Assembly: GCA_015680905.1 (NCBI GenBank)
Contig: CM027377.1
Coordinates: 7,898,501-7,962,500 of the forward strand
From: Coptis chinensis
Taxonomy: Eukaryota > Streptophyta > Magnoliopsida > Ranunculales > Ranunculaceae
Length of the DNA stretch: 64,000 nt
Direction of reading: 5' to 3'
The translations under genes and the position numbers were made by a program. A model generated the notes under the pieces. It made no database searches. It was given only the letters and a program-made list of their open reading frames with translations, and was not told the origin of the DNA. Each line of letters starts with the position of its first letter. Positions within the stretch are counted from its first letter, which is position 1. Below, piece by piece: positions 22,525 through 35,230 of this stretch.

Positions 22525-23215
22525 TTGGCCGGCCGGCTTACCATGAACGAACAAATTGCACAACTCGGGCAAGAAAACGCCACCTTACGCGGCACAAGTA
22601 GATACACAAAGCCCACTAGTCGGCATCAACGACGTTATCAACGTCGACCAACAAATCACCGAGCTAAATCAAAGGCTCGACAAGAATGCGGTCAAGAAAG
22701 ATTCCACTCAAATAGTGCGAAAATGCCGAAAACCTATCGCCTTCCATTCAATTGCCGAAGTCCTTCACAAGGTCTCACCTCCGGACTTTGTCCAACCACG
22801 CTTCCATCGTATGACGGTCGTACATGCCCAAGCCAAAGATATAGCACGATATGCTCAAAGCCTTGCGCTTATACAAATACCGAGTTCGACCATCTACGAT
22901 GCAGGCTCTTTCCAAAGAAGCTTTGAAGGACGCCCACTCGATTGGTTTTTCTCCCTCGAACCGGACTCCATAAGAAGCTTCAACAAACTTTTACCGACCT
23001 GCTCGCAGTTTCGATCGCATAATAAATGCACGCAAAGAGGGGTGACCTCAATTCACTCTTCCAACTCACTGCAGGCGGGAGGAAACCCACAGCTTCTTCT
23101 TAGCCGGTTCAAAACGTAACTCTTGGACATGGAAAGCGGCCTCAAGGAATCATTCGCCGCAGTGGCTTTCACAACCGCCGCCGCGACACGTAAAACCGAC
23201 CTAACCAGTCGCTCT
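22525..23215 (+). pseudogene. Tat element gag, frameshifted
   Basis: The gag domain is recognisable across two frames. The start is coiled-coil-like (NEQIAQLGQENATLRG), followed by a block near 22,920-23,110 with GRPLDWFFSLEPDSI, which corresponds to the W-F-x-L-E-P signature of plant gag. Several frame changes prevent a continuous product. Confidence 0.7.
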
Positions 23216-23809
23216 TGAAAGACCAACCGAAACGTTGGCGGTATGCGGCGCCAAGTGGATAAGTACATCAAGCTGCAAGAGGCTTTGCTAAAGCAGAAAA
23301 AGAAGAAGAAGAAGCAGCGAAGAGGGAGAGGTTTACGGCGAAGCAAAGACCTCCGTGAAACGACCCGACAACAAGGGCAACCCTCCCGACCCAAACCAAG
23401 AAATGATCGGAATTCGCCACGCCACCGATCTCCCGCCACATACTAGAAAAGATCGCTGCGTCGATTCTACGTAACTGCAGATAAGACAACCGCCAGACGC
23501 CTGCACCGTTCCTATCAAGGCTTTCCACCGCCAATTGCCAATGAGACCGACGTGATCTTTGGGGCTCAAGCATTACTTACAAGATCCGGTCGGCCGCCAC
23601 ATCAAGCAAGATACATTAGTATACCCGACGGCGACTGCGCCACAAGCCGATGGCCCGCCAACACGGTGTCCCCACCACGGCGGAGCCATCGAGGCCTCAA
23701 AGCCGCCTCTCATACCGGGGCGCCCAGAGAACGCGTTTATCGATCGCCAACCATCGAGAGGTCGCGACCAAGACGAGAACCATCCACACGATCACCATCC
23801 AAGATGATT

Positions 23810-24140
23810 CCGCCTCAAGTTCACGGAAAAGAAGGCGCCAGAGGTGCCCTCCATGAAGTATACAATTTCTCCTCACGAAATGCGGCCCACGCAATTCGTA
23901 TGAACAGAGACATCACCTTCTCGAGGTCGACCTCAACAAGGTCCGCCTCCCCACATAACGATGCTCTCGTGGTCCACGCCAAAATCGATGATCGGACCGG
24001 CTGGCGAAGTTCGATCGACTCGGCAGCTCTTGGCGATATTCTGTTCTACCACACAATCCAAGAGATGAACTTACCAAAGTCGGTCTTCATAGACCCCATT
24101 GCACCCCTCTTCGATTCAACGCTCCGTGAGCCGACCCAAT
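23810..24140 (+). pseudogene. Tat element aspartic protease remnant
   Basis: HNDALVVHAKIDDRTG followed by IDSAALGDILFYHTI matches the layout of a retroviral-type protease (HND-AL-V, DTGSSADILFY). The catalytic Asp-Thr-Gly has decayed to Asp-Ser-Ala. Confidence 0.6.
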
Positions 24141-24840
24141 AGGAGATATCATCCTCCCGGGTCTCGGTGGGATCCCGGAAGACAAAGTCGCCTTTCAACA
24201 CGCTTTTAGGCGTCTCGATACCAAGTCGCCCTACAACGCAATTCTAGGACGACGTTGATACATCAAATGCAGGCCGTACCTTCCACGCTACATCGTCATC
24301 CGCTTTCCGCCCGGGGAATGATGGAACTTCAAGCAATCACCGAGGCCCATCATTGTAACCCAGATCATCGCGAGCAAGCAAGGTCACGAACCTCCCATCA
24401 CCATCGCCTACTGAACCCACAAGTTATACAATGGCTAAAGATTTAGTGGTCGAGGTGAGAGCGAAAGACAAAAAACGTAACGGCGGGGATCCAACAAGAG
24501 TTTCCACTCGCCAGCCCCGATCTCGACCACTACCAAAGCAAAGAAGCACTAACAAAGACGAATCATGGAGGTCGCCCCATCGAAAGCATCACTTAACAAG
24601 CAAAGTCTCGCGGACACCACCACCGCCTCCTCCAACCGGAAGAAGAAAGGTGGAATCGCTCCCCCGTTGTCACGCCAACAAAGAATCCGCCCGACCCTGT
24701 TGTCGTAACCACAGAGGACGCCCCAGCCCTCCGGACGACTACATACCCAACCAACCAAGACTAGCACGACTTTACAAAGAACAATCCTCCGTGAGCTGCC
24801 AACGCCGCAGAGCCAAGCACCGACTCAAGACAAGCAGCAA

Positions 24841-26790
24841 GTGAACCTGGGAACCGAAGACGACCCTAAACTCGTCTATGTGGGAGCCAACCTCGACCCC
24901 ACACTTAAGGCTCAACTTGTAAAGTTTCTGTCCATGAATAAAGATGTGTTCGCTTGGTCGTATATTGATGTGCCTGGTATAGACCCTAGTGTCGCATGCC
25001 ACCGGTTAAACGTCAACCCTGGTGCCAAACCACTTCGACAACGTCCTAGACGATTGTCACTACGCTTTCAAAAAGCAATCAACGACGAGGTAGATAAGCT
25101 CAAACAAGTCGGTTTCATCCGCAAGGTCGACTACCCAGAGTGGATCGCCAACATAGTGGCAGTCCCGAAAAAGAATGGCACAAATTATTGTTTTGTCGTC
25201 GACTTCACCAACGCCAATCAAGAAACTCCAAAGAACATTTCCCCTACCAAGAATCGACGACTAGTCGACCGGACTTGTGGGCACGAAGCCGCTATCATTC
25301 ATGGACGCCAGATAGTGGGTACAATCGATACCACTAGTCTGAAGAAGATCGAGAAGACATCATTCATCACCGAACAAGGAACTTATCGTTACAACGTTCT
25401 CCCATTCGACTAAAGAACGCTGAGCGACCTATCACGGGACTAGTAACTAACATGTTCCAGACATGTTAGGTGATACCATGGAGGTCTACATTGACGATAT
25501 GGTTGTCAAAAGCAAAAAGCACCGACCACCTCACCCACCTCGAAAGCAAGCCGCCTCTCCGCACTACTGACGAACCGGAATGAAACCGAACCCGAGAAGT
25601 GTCTTTTTGGTGCGCCCTCCGAAAATTTCGATACCGTGTCTCGCGAACGAGGTATCGGCTAAATCCAGACCAAATTCGGCGCTCATCGACATGCCCGACC
25701 CTCAAACAAAGAAACAGATACAAAAGTTGTCGTATGGTCACCGACTCAACCGATTCATATCCGAGCATCGACATTGTGCCGACCATTCTTACAAATACTC
25801 AAGAAAGGCGCGAGCAATTCTCATGGAACGATCAATGCCACCAAGCATTCGCCACCCTCAAAGAGTACCTCCACAACACCTCCGCCCTCGCTGAAACCAA
25901 CCGACGGAGAAACTCGGGGCTCTATCCGGCGGTATCCGATTTCGCCATCGGGCCGGGTCCCCGTTCAAGGATCGAACACAATTCGAAAGGCCGATCTACT
26001 TCACAAGCAAGACACTCACTCCAGCCGAGAAGAACTACTCTTATATAGAAAGAGCGGTCCTTGCTTTGTTATACTCGGCAAGAAAATTCGATCAGATTTC
26101 CGTGCTCATCCAATCAAAGTGCCGAGCGATCTCCCTTTGAAGAGGATTCTTCACAAAGACAACAAGACTACCGGGATGGCAATATGGGCGTAAGAGTCGG
26201 CTTAACACCATATGGACTTCATCCGCCGCGATATCACGGAAGGGTCGTCGCTGCGACTTCCTAGCAGATTTCCCAGCTTGATCGAATCTCTAATCGAGGT
26301 CGAAAACAGGTCGCACCCAAGAAAGGAGCACGCAAAACAAATTGGTCCTCTACGCCGATGGTTCCAAAGAACCCCGAGGCAAAGGTATGGGAATCGCCTT
26401 AGTCTCCCCGAGGGAGCTATGGTAGAGAAGGCAGTTCGGATAGACTTCGCAACGCCAAACAACGGCGAGTCACGGCACTAATAATGGGAATGATGCTGCG
26501 ATCCAAATTCGGGAGTAAAGGAGATCCAAATCTTTAGTGACTCGCGAATCGGTCGCTCGCCAGTTGCAAAAAAAGAGTACACTACCAAATAAGGTAACCT
26601 CTCTAAATACCTTCAAAGTTGTTAACAATTTGCTTCCGCCATTTAGCGAGCGTCGATATTATTCATTTTTTGCGTGGACGAACCGCCACGCAGATAGCTT
26701 GGCATATCTAGCTACCCGGACATCGAACCGTGGTCCCTCGACAACCGATTATCGGCGAGTCGATCGACTTACCAAGCGGACCAAGTCTTG
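24841..26790 (+). pseudogene. Tat element reverse transcriptase and RNase H, degenerate
   Basis: The 24,841-25,413 frame shows YPEWIANIVAVPKKNG and FVVDFTNAN (palm/finger blocks), then decays. The polymerase active site remains as VYIDDMVVKS at about 25,478-25,508. RNase H traces are YIERAVLALLYSARK (about 26,044-26,090) and LYADGSKEPRGKGMGIALVSP-like text (about 26,349-26,410). The blocks lie in different frames, so no functional enzyme is expected. Confidence 0.8.
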
Positions 26791-27990
26791 ACAATTAGCG
26801 ACCTGGTCCCACTCTCTGAAGATCAGACGAGTCACTCATGGATGCAGCCTATTATACAAGATATCCAGCCGCACACTCCCGCAGGAGCAATTAAGGCCAA
26901 GAAGGTTCCACACCAAGCACGTAGCTATTGTTTGGTGAACGACAAATTATTCCGCAAATCCGCAGGCGGACCTCATCTGAGATGTATCAGCCCAGAGCAA
27001 GGCCAGCTAATTTTTGCTGAAATTCACGAAGGAGAATGCGGCAACCATGCCGGAGGTCGGTCACTAGCCCACAAAGCGATCTCCCAAGGGTACTTCTGGC
27101 CTCGTATGCAGATCGATGCTAAAGCGTATGTCCTCAAATGTATCAAATGCCAAACATTTGGTCACAACATCATGCAACCAAATGAAATCGATTAACATTG
27201 GCGAGTCCTTGGCGCTCCACATGTGGGGCATGGACATTATGGGACCATTCATCCCCGTAAGAGCACCGGCTTCCGCTTTGTCCTAGCTGCAAATGCACTA
27301 CTTCACTAAGTGGGTTGAAGCAATTCCGTTAACACGCCAAAGAATCACATGTCGAAATTTCATTTGGACTCATCTCATCACCCGTTTTGGCCTACCACAT
27401 ACACCGGTGATGGATAATGGCTCCCAGCCCAAGGGCAAAACAACAAAGAGTTTCGCCAAATGGAAGATCGCTCATGCATTCTCTACACCACAAGACGCTT
27501 CAAAGCAATGGACAAGCAGAGGCCGCCAATAAGGCCATTCGAGAATTTGAAAAGAAAATTGAAAAGAACAAAAGCCGCCCGCCCAAATCACCGAGAACAT
27601 ACTACGGGCTCATCGCGACTACCGCTTCAAGCACCGGGCGAAGTCACCATTCTCCTATGCTATGGCACGTAGCCGCCATACCCACCGAAATGACAATGAC
27701 GACAACCCGATCTGAACTTGTCGAAACAGCCTTAATGACTCAGTTCTAGCTCGAGATCGACCTCCTCGAGGAACGGCGCGACCTAGCGACCGTCCGAGTA
27801 GCAAAATTTCTACCAACAGTCCTCAAGAGATCTTACAACAAACGAGTACATCCACGATCTTTTCAACCAGCGATCTCGTGTTGAAGAAAACTCAAGATGA
27901 TGCTAAGCTAGCACCAACATGGGAAGGCCCTTACATCGCGGAACGGTCGCTATAACGGCCAGTATTGATTAAAACCCAAGAAGGAAAGAT
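26788..27990 (+). pseudogene. Tat element integrase, degenerate
   Basis: The zinc-binding region is intact in sequence (EIHEGECGNHAGG ... CIKCQTF, the H-H-C-C pattern, about 27,020-27,165). The catalytic core follows with MWGMDIMGPF, YFTKWVEAIPL and a D-N-G-S block across frameshifts at about 27,195, 27,290 and 27,530. The C-terminal segment RSYNKRVHPRSF ... APTWEGPY is at about 27,830-27,935. There is no continuous frame. Confidence 0.8.
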
Positions 27991-28139
27991 GCCGCCACCA
28001 CCATGGAACACATACTTGTTAAAGCAATTTTTCCAATAGTTGTATTACGCATTGTAATTCCCCGCTCCCGTGCACAACAAAGTTCAAATGAAAGAAAGTC
28101 AAGATGGTATCATAAATGGCGGACCTACTCACATCTCCA

Positions 28140-28975
28140 AACCACGCCTCCTACGTAACGCCTCGGGGCTAAACACGCCATACGCACAAGACGCCTCGTG
28201 AGCTTACAGTGCTCAACGCTTCTCGAAGTCTCGCTAAGTTGAGGACCTATACTTCTAGGATCAACTAAGCGGTGAACGCCTCTCAAGAGCGTAACGCTCG
28301 GGGGGCTAAATACGCCATACGCCAGGACGCCTCAGAGCTTACAGTGCTCAACGCTTTCTCGAAGTCTCGCTAAGTTGGGGCATATACTTTTCGACTCAAC
28401 TAAGCGAAACGCTTCAGAGCGGGACGCCTCGTATAAACACGCCACCATACGCCCAGACGCCTTCGAGCTTACAGCTCAACGCCTCGAAGTCTCGCTAAGT
28501 TGAGGACCTATACTTCTAGACTCAACTAAGCCGGTGAACGCCTCAGAGCGCTCAACGACGCCGAAGTCTCGGGCTAAACACGCTAAACCATACGCCGCGC
28601 TAGACGCCTTCGAGCTTTACAGCTCAACGCCCTCAACGAAGTCTCGCTAAGTTGAGGACCTATACTTCTAGGATCAACTAAGCGGTGAACGCCTTCAGAG
28701 CGTAACGCCTCGGGGGCTAAACACGCCATACGCCGCCAGACGCCTCGGGGAGCTTACAGTCAACGCCTCCGAAGTCTCGCTAAGTTGGGGGCATATACTT
28801 TCGACTCAACTAAGCGAACGCCAGAGCGTAACGCCCTCGGGGGGCTAAACGCTACCATACGCCGCAAGACGCCTCGAGCTTACAGACTCAACGCCCGAAG
28901 TCTCGCTAAGTTGGGGGCATACACTTTTCGAATCAACTAAGTGAGAACGCCTTAGAGCCTCTTTTTCATCCTCAC
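28140..28975 (+). repeat. Tandem repeat block in the Tat 3' region
   Basis: Six degenerate units of about 125-150 bp each contain gaagtctcgctaagttg, a tatacttctagg/cgactcaactaagcg segment and cgcctcggggctaaacacgccatacg. The core cgctaagtt recurs at about 28,232, 28,368, 28,492, 28,645, 28,777 and 28,903. Such arrays are common between integrase and 3' LTR in Tat elements. Confidence 0.85.
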
Positions 28976-31900
28976 TAGACAAGGACCGATCCTCCTAAGG
29001 TTAATCAAAGAAAGAACGCCCCGGTGAACACCGTGAGCCCACGAACTTGCAAAAGCCCCGCTGGCCCTAAAAGATCAAACGGATCAAACGCTTTACATGG
29101 CGTGTTCCCATACATTATCATAGCAAAGATAACATGTAGCAAGAATACATTTCGCAAAAGGCGCATACGATAATCAAAGCCATGAACAAGTCGGACCAAA
29201 AACATATACAAAGATTAGTCAAGTGTTAACCAAAACAAGCACACATATCGGACCTAGTGAAATCATCTCCAGAGCACCGACCTGCTGGGTCTACCCAGAA
29301 AATCCAGGTCGGTTACCGAGTTACAAAATACCAAATGGAACGAACTGCCACTTTCGTGGAAACCAGTTCTCCAAGTCAATAGAAGCGAGCTGGTCGGGTA
29401 AACCCGAAAACGCAGCTCTAATGTTTAACCCTCATAGGGGCAAAGAAAACGCGCGGTCAGATCAAACAAAACAAAAAACATATCCTCACCAATAGACAGA
29501 ATCAGCATCACGGAGCGACCACATGTTTATCCTCGTGAACGGTCTTTGGTTGAGGGAACATGTCCGGTACCGCAGAGCAACACGCATACCGACCTCTTGA
29601 GCACCACCCCCTTCTTCACCGACAATATTTCGCGTCCCAGCCTTTTTGCGCATTCACTACAGGCAGTGGTATACGCTGCTTCGAGCCTTTACGAAAGCAA
29701 CCTTCCGCATTGCTTTCACAGACTTTCGGTCACCTCCGCGGATCTCCATTTGCAGATCAACAACAGACGCAGCAAGTTTTTCATTTTCATCGAATGAAAG
29801 ACGACATTTGGCCGACATAGCTTCCAAACCTTTTATTATCGGGCCACCGAAAGCTCGCAGACATCCCACCGACTTGGCATCAACATCGATGCGAAGCGCT
29901 GTAATAACGCTCTTCAACTTATTATCATAACCAAAGAAGAAACCGCAAGTAATGAAAGAGCAATAAAAATCAATCGAAAAGAACGACCGAGAAACTAACA
30001 AACAACAGACTCACCGTGACAAATTTCGCCATGTCCATGGTCCCAAGAGCGATCCATGTCGCCGCCCTCGACCTCAGCCTTTGTCCCCGGCCCAAAGACA
30101 ATAATACCCCTCGAAGACTCCGCCGCTATAGCGCAGAGTGGAAGCCGCAATCGAACGCTTCACAAAGACGCTTCTTCCCCGACCTCCCGACGTAGAAGAA
30201 CTTCGCCCCCACGCCCCAAACGCGGAGGGCGAACTCCCACTAGCGACGTGGCCCCCGCTCCAGTCGCCCATCCGCTCGGGCGACCCGGAGGGAGGCCCCC
30301 CCTCGGTGGGGACTTCGATCACCACACCTCCAGAATTCGCCTGACCTCCGGGCCGCTTTAGCTTTTGGACCCCGCTGTTACTTGCCTTCCTCTTGCCACG
30401 GTCGCCGCGGCACATGTGGATGAAATTCCATCTCCTCCATCGCCAGAGGAGAGCTCTCTCGCCACCGCCCCACTCCCACACCAAAAGCGTAATAACGAGC
30501 CATATGAATGTGGCTAAAGCACAAAGAGCAAAACAGAGGCAATGAGGAAGAGATAACACCTTTACAATGATCAAAAGAGAAACAGAACCACCATACCCGG
30601 TGAGATGACCACCAAAAGCAAACACGCTCAAATGAGTGAAGACAAAGAAGAATAGAAGCCCAAATGCCATCGCCTCCCGAACAGCTTCTATTTATGCAAA
30701 AGAAACGCCTCTTCCCGAGGCAGCTCATTAAGGCATCGAGACGCCAAACGCCAATCCAACCGGGTAACATCATTTCATATTTCGCGAACCGTTTCATCTC
30801 CGCACACGCGCTGGCACGACCGGAAAATGGAAGTGACCATTGCTCACAGACGCTCCGTATTCAATATCGAAAGTAACCGTAGGACGCTTAACACCGACCT
30901 CACGCAAAACACAGCTTCAAGATTGATACAAGTCGACCACCTGCGGGGCATACAAATCAAACGTATATACAAGACGCAAGGAAGAAAACAACGGATAACA
31001 ACATGGCATTAATATAAAACAGTTAGCAAACTGAAGACCAAATTCCACCAAGTCGCCAGATAAGCCGAAATGGCTGGTCTACCTGAAAAATCCAATTTAA
31101 AAACATCAAGATTATAAGCACGTATAAAGAAAAGACGAATCGCCTGTAACCCCCGAAAATGAAATTTATTGTTTTAGGCCGCAGGCCGCTTTACAAACGC
31201 AAAAACCGTATTTCAACTTTCAAACAACATCTTCAAAGCCTTCAACCGTAGGGACGCCCAAAGACTTGGGAACAGTTCGGATCACCAGAAGACGCCAATA
31301 CTGCTTCAGTTAGCGTCCCTCCCAGACCGCCAACGACGGGAGGTTGATCCGCAACCACCTCACCAGCAGGAGCAAGAACGACCGCAGAATCCAAAGACGA
31401 CCGACCTCGAAATGAAGTCGACTTGCCGATCTATTGCAGTCCCTCGAGATGGCTCCTCGGCAGTCGCCATACCTCGCCCAGCCTCTATTTCAAAGACGGA
31501 TGGCAAGATAGGCGCGCCGCCTCCATTGCAGAGCTTTTACAACGGCAGCGAGCGATTAGCAAAGAATGTTCTTTCTTCGATCATCGACCTCATGCCTCAT
31601 TCCCCCGCCTTCGCTCACAGCCGACGCCCTTCCGTGAGACAAGTGTAACTAGTCATGCGCCTTCCGCCGTTTCCAGCTCCACCTTCTCCGATTGAGATAT
31701 CGCCTCGAGATCGGAGACCTCAAGCCTCAAGGCCTCAACCTCCGACTTCTCCATCTCAAAGAACAAGGCAGCTTGTCTTCGGGCTTTACGATAATTCGCA
31801 AACCATCCGCAGCTTCGCATATTACCGCAAAACAAACGATAAGCAATAAAGCAGTACAATAAGGGATAACACAATCGCAATAACACTTCCACTTACCGTG

Positions 31901-33946
31901 CAAATCGCCTTTATCCACCGCTTCACATTCGACTCTAGTTCCTTTGGAGTCAAGGTCTTTCCCCACCACCATCAAGTGTCATCCCTTCTAGCAAGCAAGC
32001 GGCTATGGGTGCGGACTTGTAGCTGCAACCGACCTCTTCACAGCCGCTTCTTCCCAAGCCATTTCATCAACATACATCGTTGCGCCCGGCTCCGCCCTTG
32101 CCAAGACCGGACGGCTTCCTTACCGCCTTCCTCGAGCCAACCTTCCCTTCATCTTGCCCGAGGCATCTCCAACCACCCGGGTCGAATGACCTCCTCGGGC
32201 AACCTCCGCTGCATCCTCGCCTAGAACGCTGAAGTCGCATCGGCTCGACTCTCCGCGAGTCGCCCTCCCACCCATTCGCACCTCACCACCTCAGGCGATC
32301 CGGGCCACCCTCGCAGCCTTAGCAGTCGGTAGATCGAACATCGGAAGGAACGCCCTCAACGCCGAAGGAGCATCCTCCCACCCATGCCCGACCTGACCGA
32401 GGCCCCAAAGACTTCGGTGGGTCGCTTCACCCCAAGACGGCCCCCGGTTTCTATCCTCCCCGGTCACCAAATCACTTCCACGCTTCCCATAACACGTGCT
32501 TTGACGCCCCCTTACCACGAGCCCTACTTTTCTCGAGCTTCTTCTTCCAACAACAGTCCTCCACGCCCTTTAAAGAATTCGGCGACTTCTCCAACTTTAC
32601 TTGGCGATTTTCGTCCCGAAGTCACCGAAAAAATCTCTCGACATCGCTTGTTCGTTCGTCATTGTGGTGTCGGTATCCGTATAAAAAGACAAAACACCAA
32701 ATGTTCGACAAGATAAAATCAATCGATATCAATAAAAACCTAAGAAAGCGATCGGGTACCCACCAGTGAAATCACACGCTTTTCATCAACCGAACCCGCC
32801 GCGAAAGAGTTACCGACTAGCAGAACGGTCTTTTATCCCAAGACTCGCTATTCACTCCATCCGTAACGGGCGATGAGTAGCTCGGGTTTGCAAGCTAAAA
32901 TTGTATGCCCTAGATCGCCTCAAAGTGAAGTGCTCAATAATATCGGCCGACTTCGACCGGTATTCACCACCGGCGCTCAACAGTCGAACACCTTTAACAA
33001 CCGCCAGTGTTACCCACGAACCGCGACAGCGCTTTGCCACAGCCGTTCAAAATTGACAAACCAACTTCGGTGCGGTATCGCCATGTGCGCCCTCGCGCCC
33101 CTCACAGACGATCACCCCGGTAGGGGACGCATTTATCGCTAAAGACCAGACGCCGGTCGCCTCGTGGATCTCCGCATCTTCTACGGTTATACCATATCTT
33201 TTCCTCGATATGGAAACGCCTCAAGGCGTTTTATCCACAGCCCTAGGGCGGTAGCTCGCCGGCCGACCTCTCACCGCCCCCTCGGCCAACGCCAAGAACC
33301 ACGTATGGATCGAGCATCGCCTTCTTCACTCACACAATTTCGACCTCATCCCTATCTTCCTCACTCACCCATTTACCAACCGATTCATCCGTCTCCTCCT
33401 CCTCTTCCCAACCAAGGAAACTTCACGCGACTTCGTCCGAACGAGTGTCATCGAACCGACATTCTTCTCCTCTAAACTTAACAAACCTAGCTACCGGTAT
33501 CTAACAGAGCACCCTAACTACTCTAGCACGTAAGCTTAACACTAAACAAGGGAAACGGGTTCAAAATGGCGAAAACTAACCCGAGGGTTGATGCGCTTAA
33601 TGAAGTTCTCTACCAAACGGCGAGCCAAATGAAGCCTCACCAAGCAAGTAAGATTTTTGAACAACCGCCTCCCAATTTCCAAGGCATTATGATTACACCG
33701 AGTCCTAGCCCCCACGACTTCCAAGTAATCGCCTTTGTCTTTTCACATCCCGAAAAACGGGCGCCACGCTCCTTTGCTGCAATCGCCAGATCCTCGCCAC
33801 GTCGCGTCTTTCGCCACACGACGATCACACTAACCAACTCACGCGGTTAGCACTAGTCGTTCTACACTGATCGTGGCCGATCCCCAACTATCACATAGTA
33901 CGCCACGTTAATCGTTTCTCTCGCCAGGTCGTTTTCACAACCTACT
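28976..33946 (-). other. Post-integrase region of the Tat element with antisense coding-like segments
   Basis: About 5 kb has no continuous gene. On the minus strand several blocks look protein-like. They include a 114-codon frame (30,001-29,657) with a helical charged stretch, one at 30,670-30,074, another at 31,892-31,653 (KSEVEALRLEVSDLE, coiled coil), and an acidic run near 33,425-33,330 (EEEEETDES). Antisense ORFs in this position are known from several Tat elements. This is probably such an ORF, now broken. Function unknown. Confidence 0.5.
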
Positions 33947-33956
33947 AAGAGGGGGC
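33947..33956 (+). other. Polypurine tract
   Basis: AAGAGGGGGC lies just upstream of the 3' LTR start (TG at 33,959). This is the expected plus-strand primer site. Confidence 0.7.
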
Positions 33957-33958
33957 TG

Positions 33959-34479
33959 TGTAGGGGAGTGATATTCTCTATACAGCACGCGCTTAGCATA
34001 GTGGAACTAAGGCACCGACCTGTGATATCAGGTCGCATCCACGAGCCAACAACGCGCCACAAGACAGATCGCATCATCACGCGAACTACATCAGGCAGTG
34101 ACACATACTCCCTATCCATAAGCAATCATGACTGACGGAGTACTTGCACTAATCCCGACCGGCGGGCCATCGACACGGCCCGCAGCTACTTGCTCGATCA
34201 CTCCTCATCATCACAGCAAGACCTATGTAGATATTTCTCACACGCCCCATGATCCACACACCCACGCCGGTGATATCCTCTACACGGAGGGTGAGGATAC
34301 ACTCCGTCTCTATAAATACCAATCCTATGAACTACGCCAGACTGATTCTACTCGAGCCCAAAATTTCCGAAAGCAAGATACGTAGGCGCTTCGCCCAAAA
34401 GCCGAACTCGGTCTCACCTATCCATTCATACCAGTCCCCAGAGACTGTTTGTAAGGGAATATCATATCACACCTTTACA
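33959..34479 (+). repeat. 3' LTR of the Tat element
   Basis: This 521-bp partner of the 5' LTR has the same TG...CA ends and is followed by target duplication GTACT (34,480-34,484). Confidence 0.92.
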
Positions 34480-34484
34480 GTACT

Positions 34485-35175
34485 TATAAGGAGTATCTTT
34501 TGGATAATGTATATTGTTTATTTGATCAATAAGGAGTATCTTTTGGATAAACGTCCCCGTTACAAAATAATTTTTTTTTAAGACGATAAGAATTCACCGA
34601 AATTTTGAGTTTCATGATTTTAGTATATGTTGAACAAAATTTCCTTAAAACTAAAATATGATTGCACATGAACACTGTTCTTACCAAAAGAGAAGTTGAC
34701 AAAACTACCTGAATCGCAACCCTATATCAAAACAATATGAAATTGCGTTGGATTAGTACGAGTATACGTATTTAAATCCATAACAGGCTTGGGATTTTAC
34801 AGTAGACCAAAAGCCAGCCCACCTTTGTTTTTGAAGCCTTTGATGTGCGGATGTGCCCTACCTTTGTTTTTGAAGTTCCTATTTTTCTTTTTTCTCTCTT
34901 TTTGTAAGGCAAATTAACTGATGAGTCAAAAGTGGTAAACTTTAATTTGAGATTCCACTAGTTCCTTAAGGAAGAAGTGAAGAGTTTTTAATTCTCTCCC
35001 ACTTGTTATTTTGATTTGTGAGAAACATGGCGGGTGCTAATGTAAAACATCTCCCAAAAACATTCGAAGGCTCTCTACCTCCTTTAGAGAGTGTATGGAT
35101 GTTCATCTGTCAAAAAATGAAAGAAAAAATCAACCTAGCAAGTCATCTTGTTAGTTCAGCTCTCAAATGTGCATT
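34485..35175 (+). repeat. Segment duplicated at 48,597-49,180
   Basis: The sequence matches, with small indels, the region upstream of and into the gene at 49,036 (ataaggagtatcttttggata, taagacgataagaat, caaaagccagccc, ttcctttaaggaagaagtg). Together with 19,560-21,880 it forms duplication copy 1, split by the Tat element. A shorter third copy lies at about 44,955-45,108. Confidence 0.85.
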
Positions 35176-35230
35176 TTATTACTCTTACATTACTGTATTA
35201 CAACATTTTTTACGCATAATGAAAAGATAA
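35027..35230 (+). pseudogene. Truncated copy of the 49,036 small membrane protein
   Basis: The first 46 codons (MAGANVKHLPKTFEGSLPPL ... ASHLVSSAL) match the gene at 49,036-49,491. At about 35,161 the similarity stops and unrelated sequence gives 22 further codons and a stop. The membrane segment and APGRD tail are lost. The break coincides with the start of the transposon-derived region to the right. Confidence 0.8.

Larger units (their letters stand above)
21881..34479 (+). mobile_element. Tat-lineage Ty3/Gypsy LTR retrotransposon, complete ends, decayed coding
   Basis: This 12.6-kb element has two LTRs beginning TGTAGGGGAGTG and ending CACCTTTACA, a 5-bp target duplication GTACT (21,876-21,880 and 34,480-34,484), a primer site after the 5' LTR and a purine tract before the 3' LTR. 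Domain order is gag, protease, reverse transcriptase, RNase H, integrase, as in Ty3/Gypsy. A long segment after integrase, with tandem repeats and antisense coding-like sequence, fits the Tat branch. All coding domains carry frameshifts or stops, so the element is non-autonomous now. It separates the divergent genes at 21,536 (-) and 35,027 (+). The duplicated locus near 48,592 keeps the unoccupied site. Confidence 0.92.

Noticed and set aside
23053-24844. Several Arg/Pro/His-rich ORFs of 70-196 codons
   Set aside because: Fragmentary frames of the decayed gag-protease region of the Tat element; only the blocks with recognisable motifs were kept.
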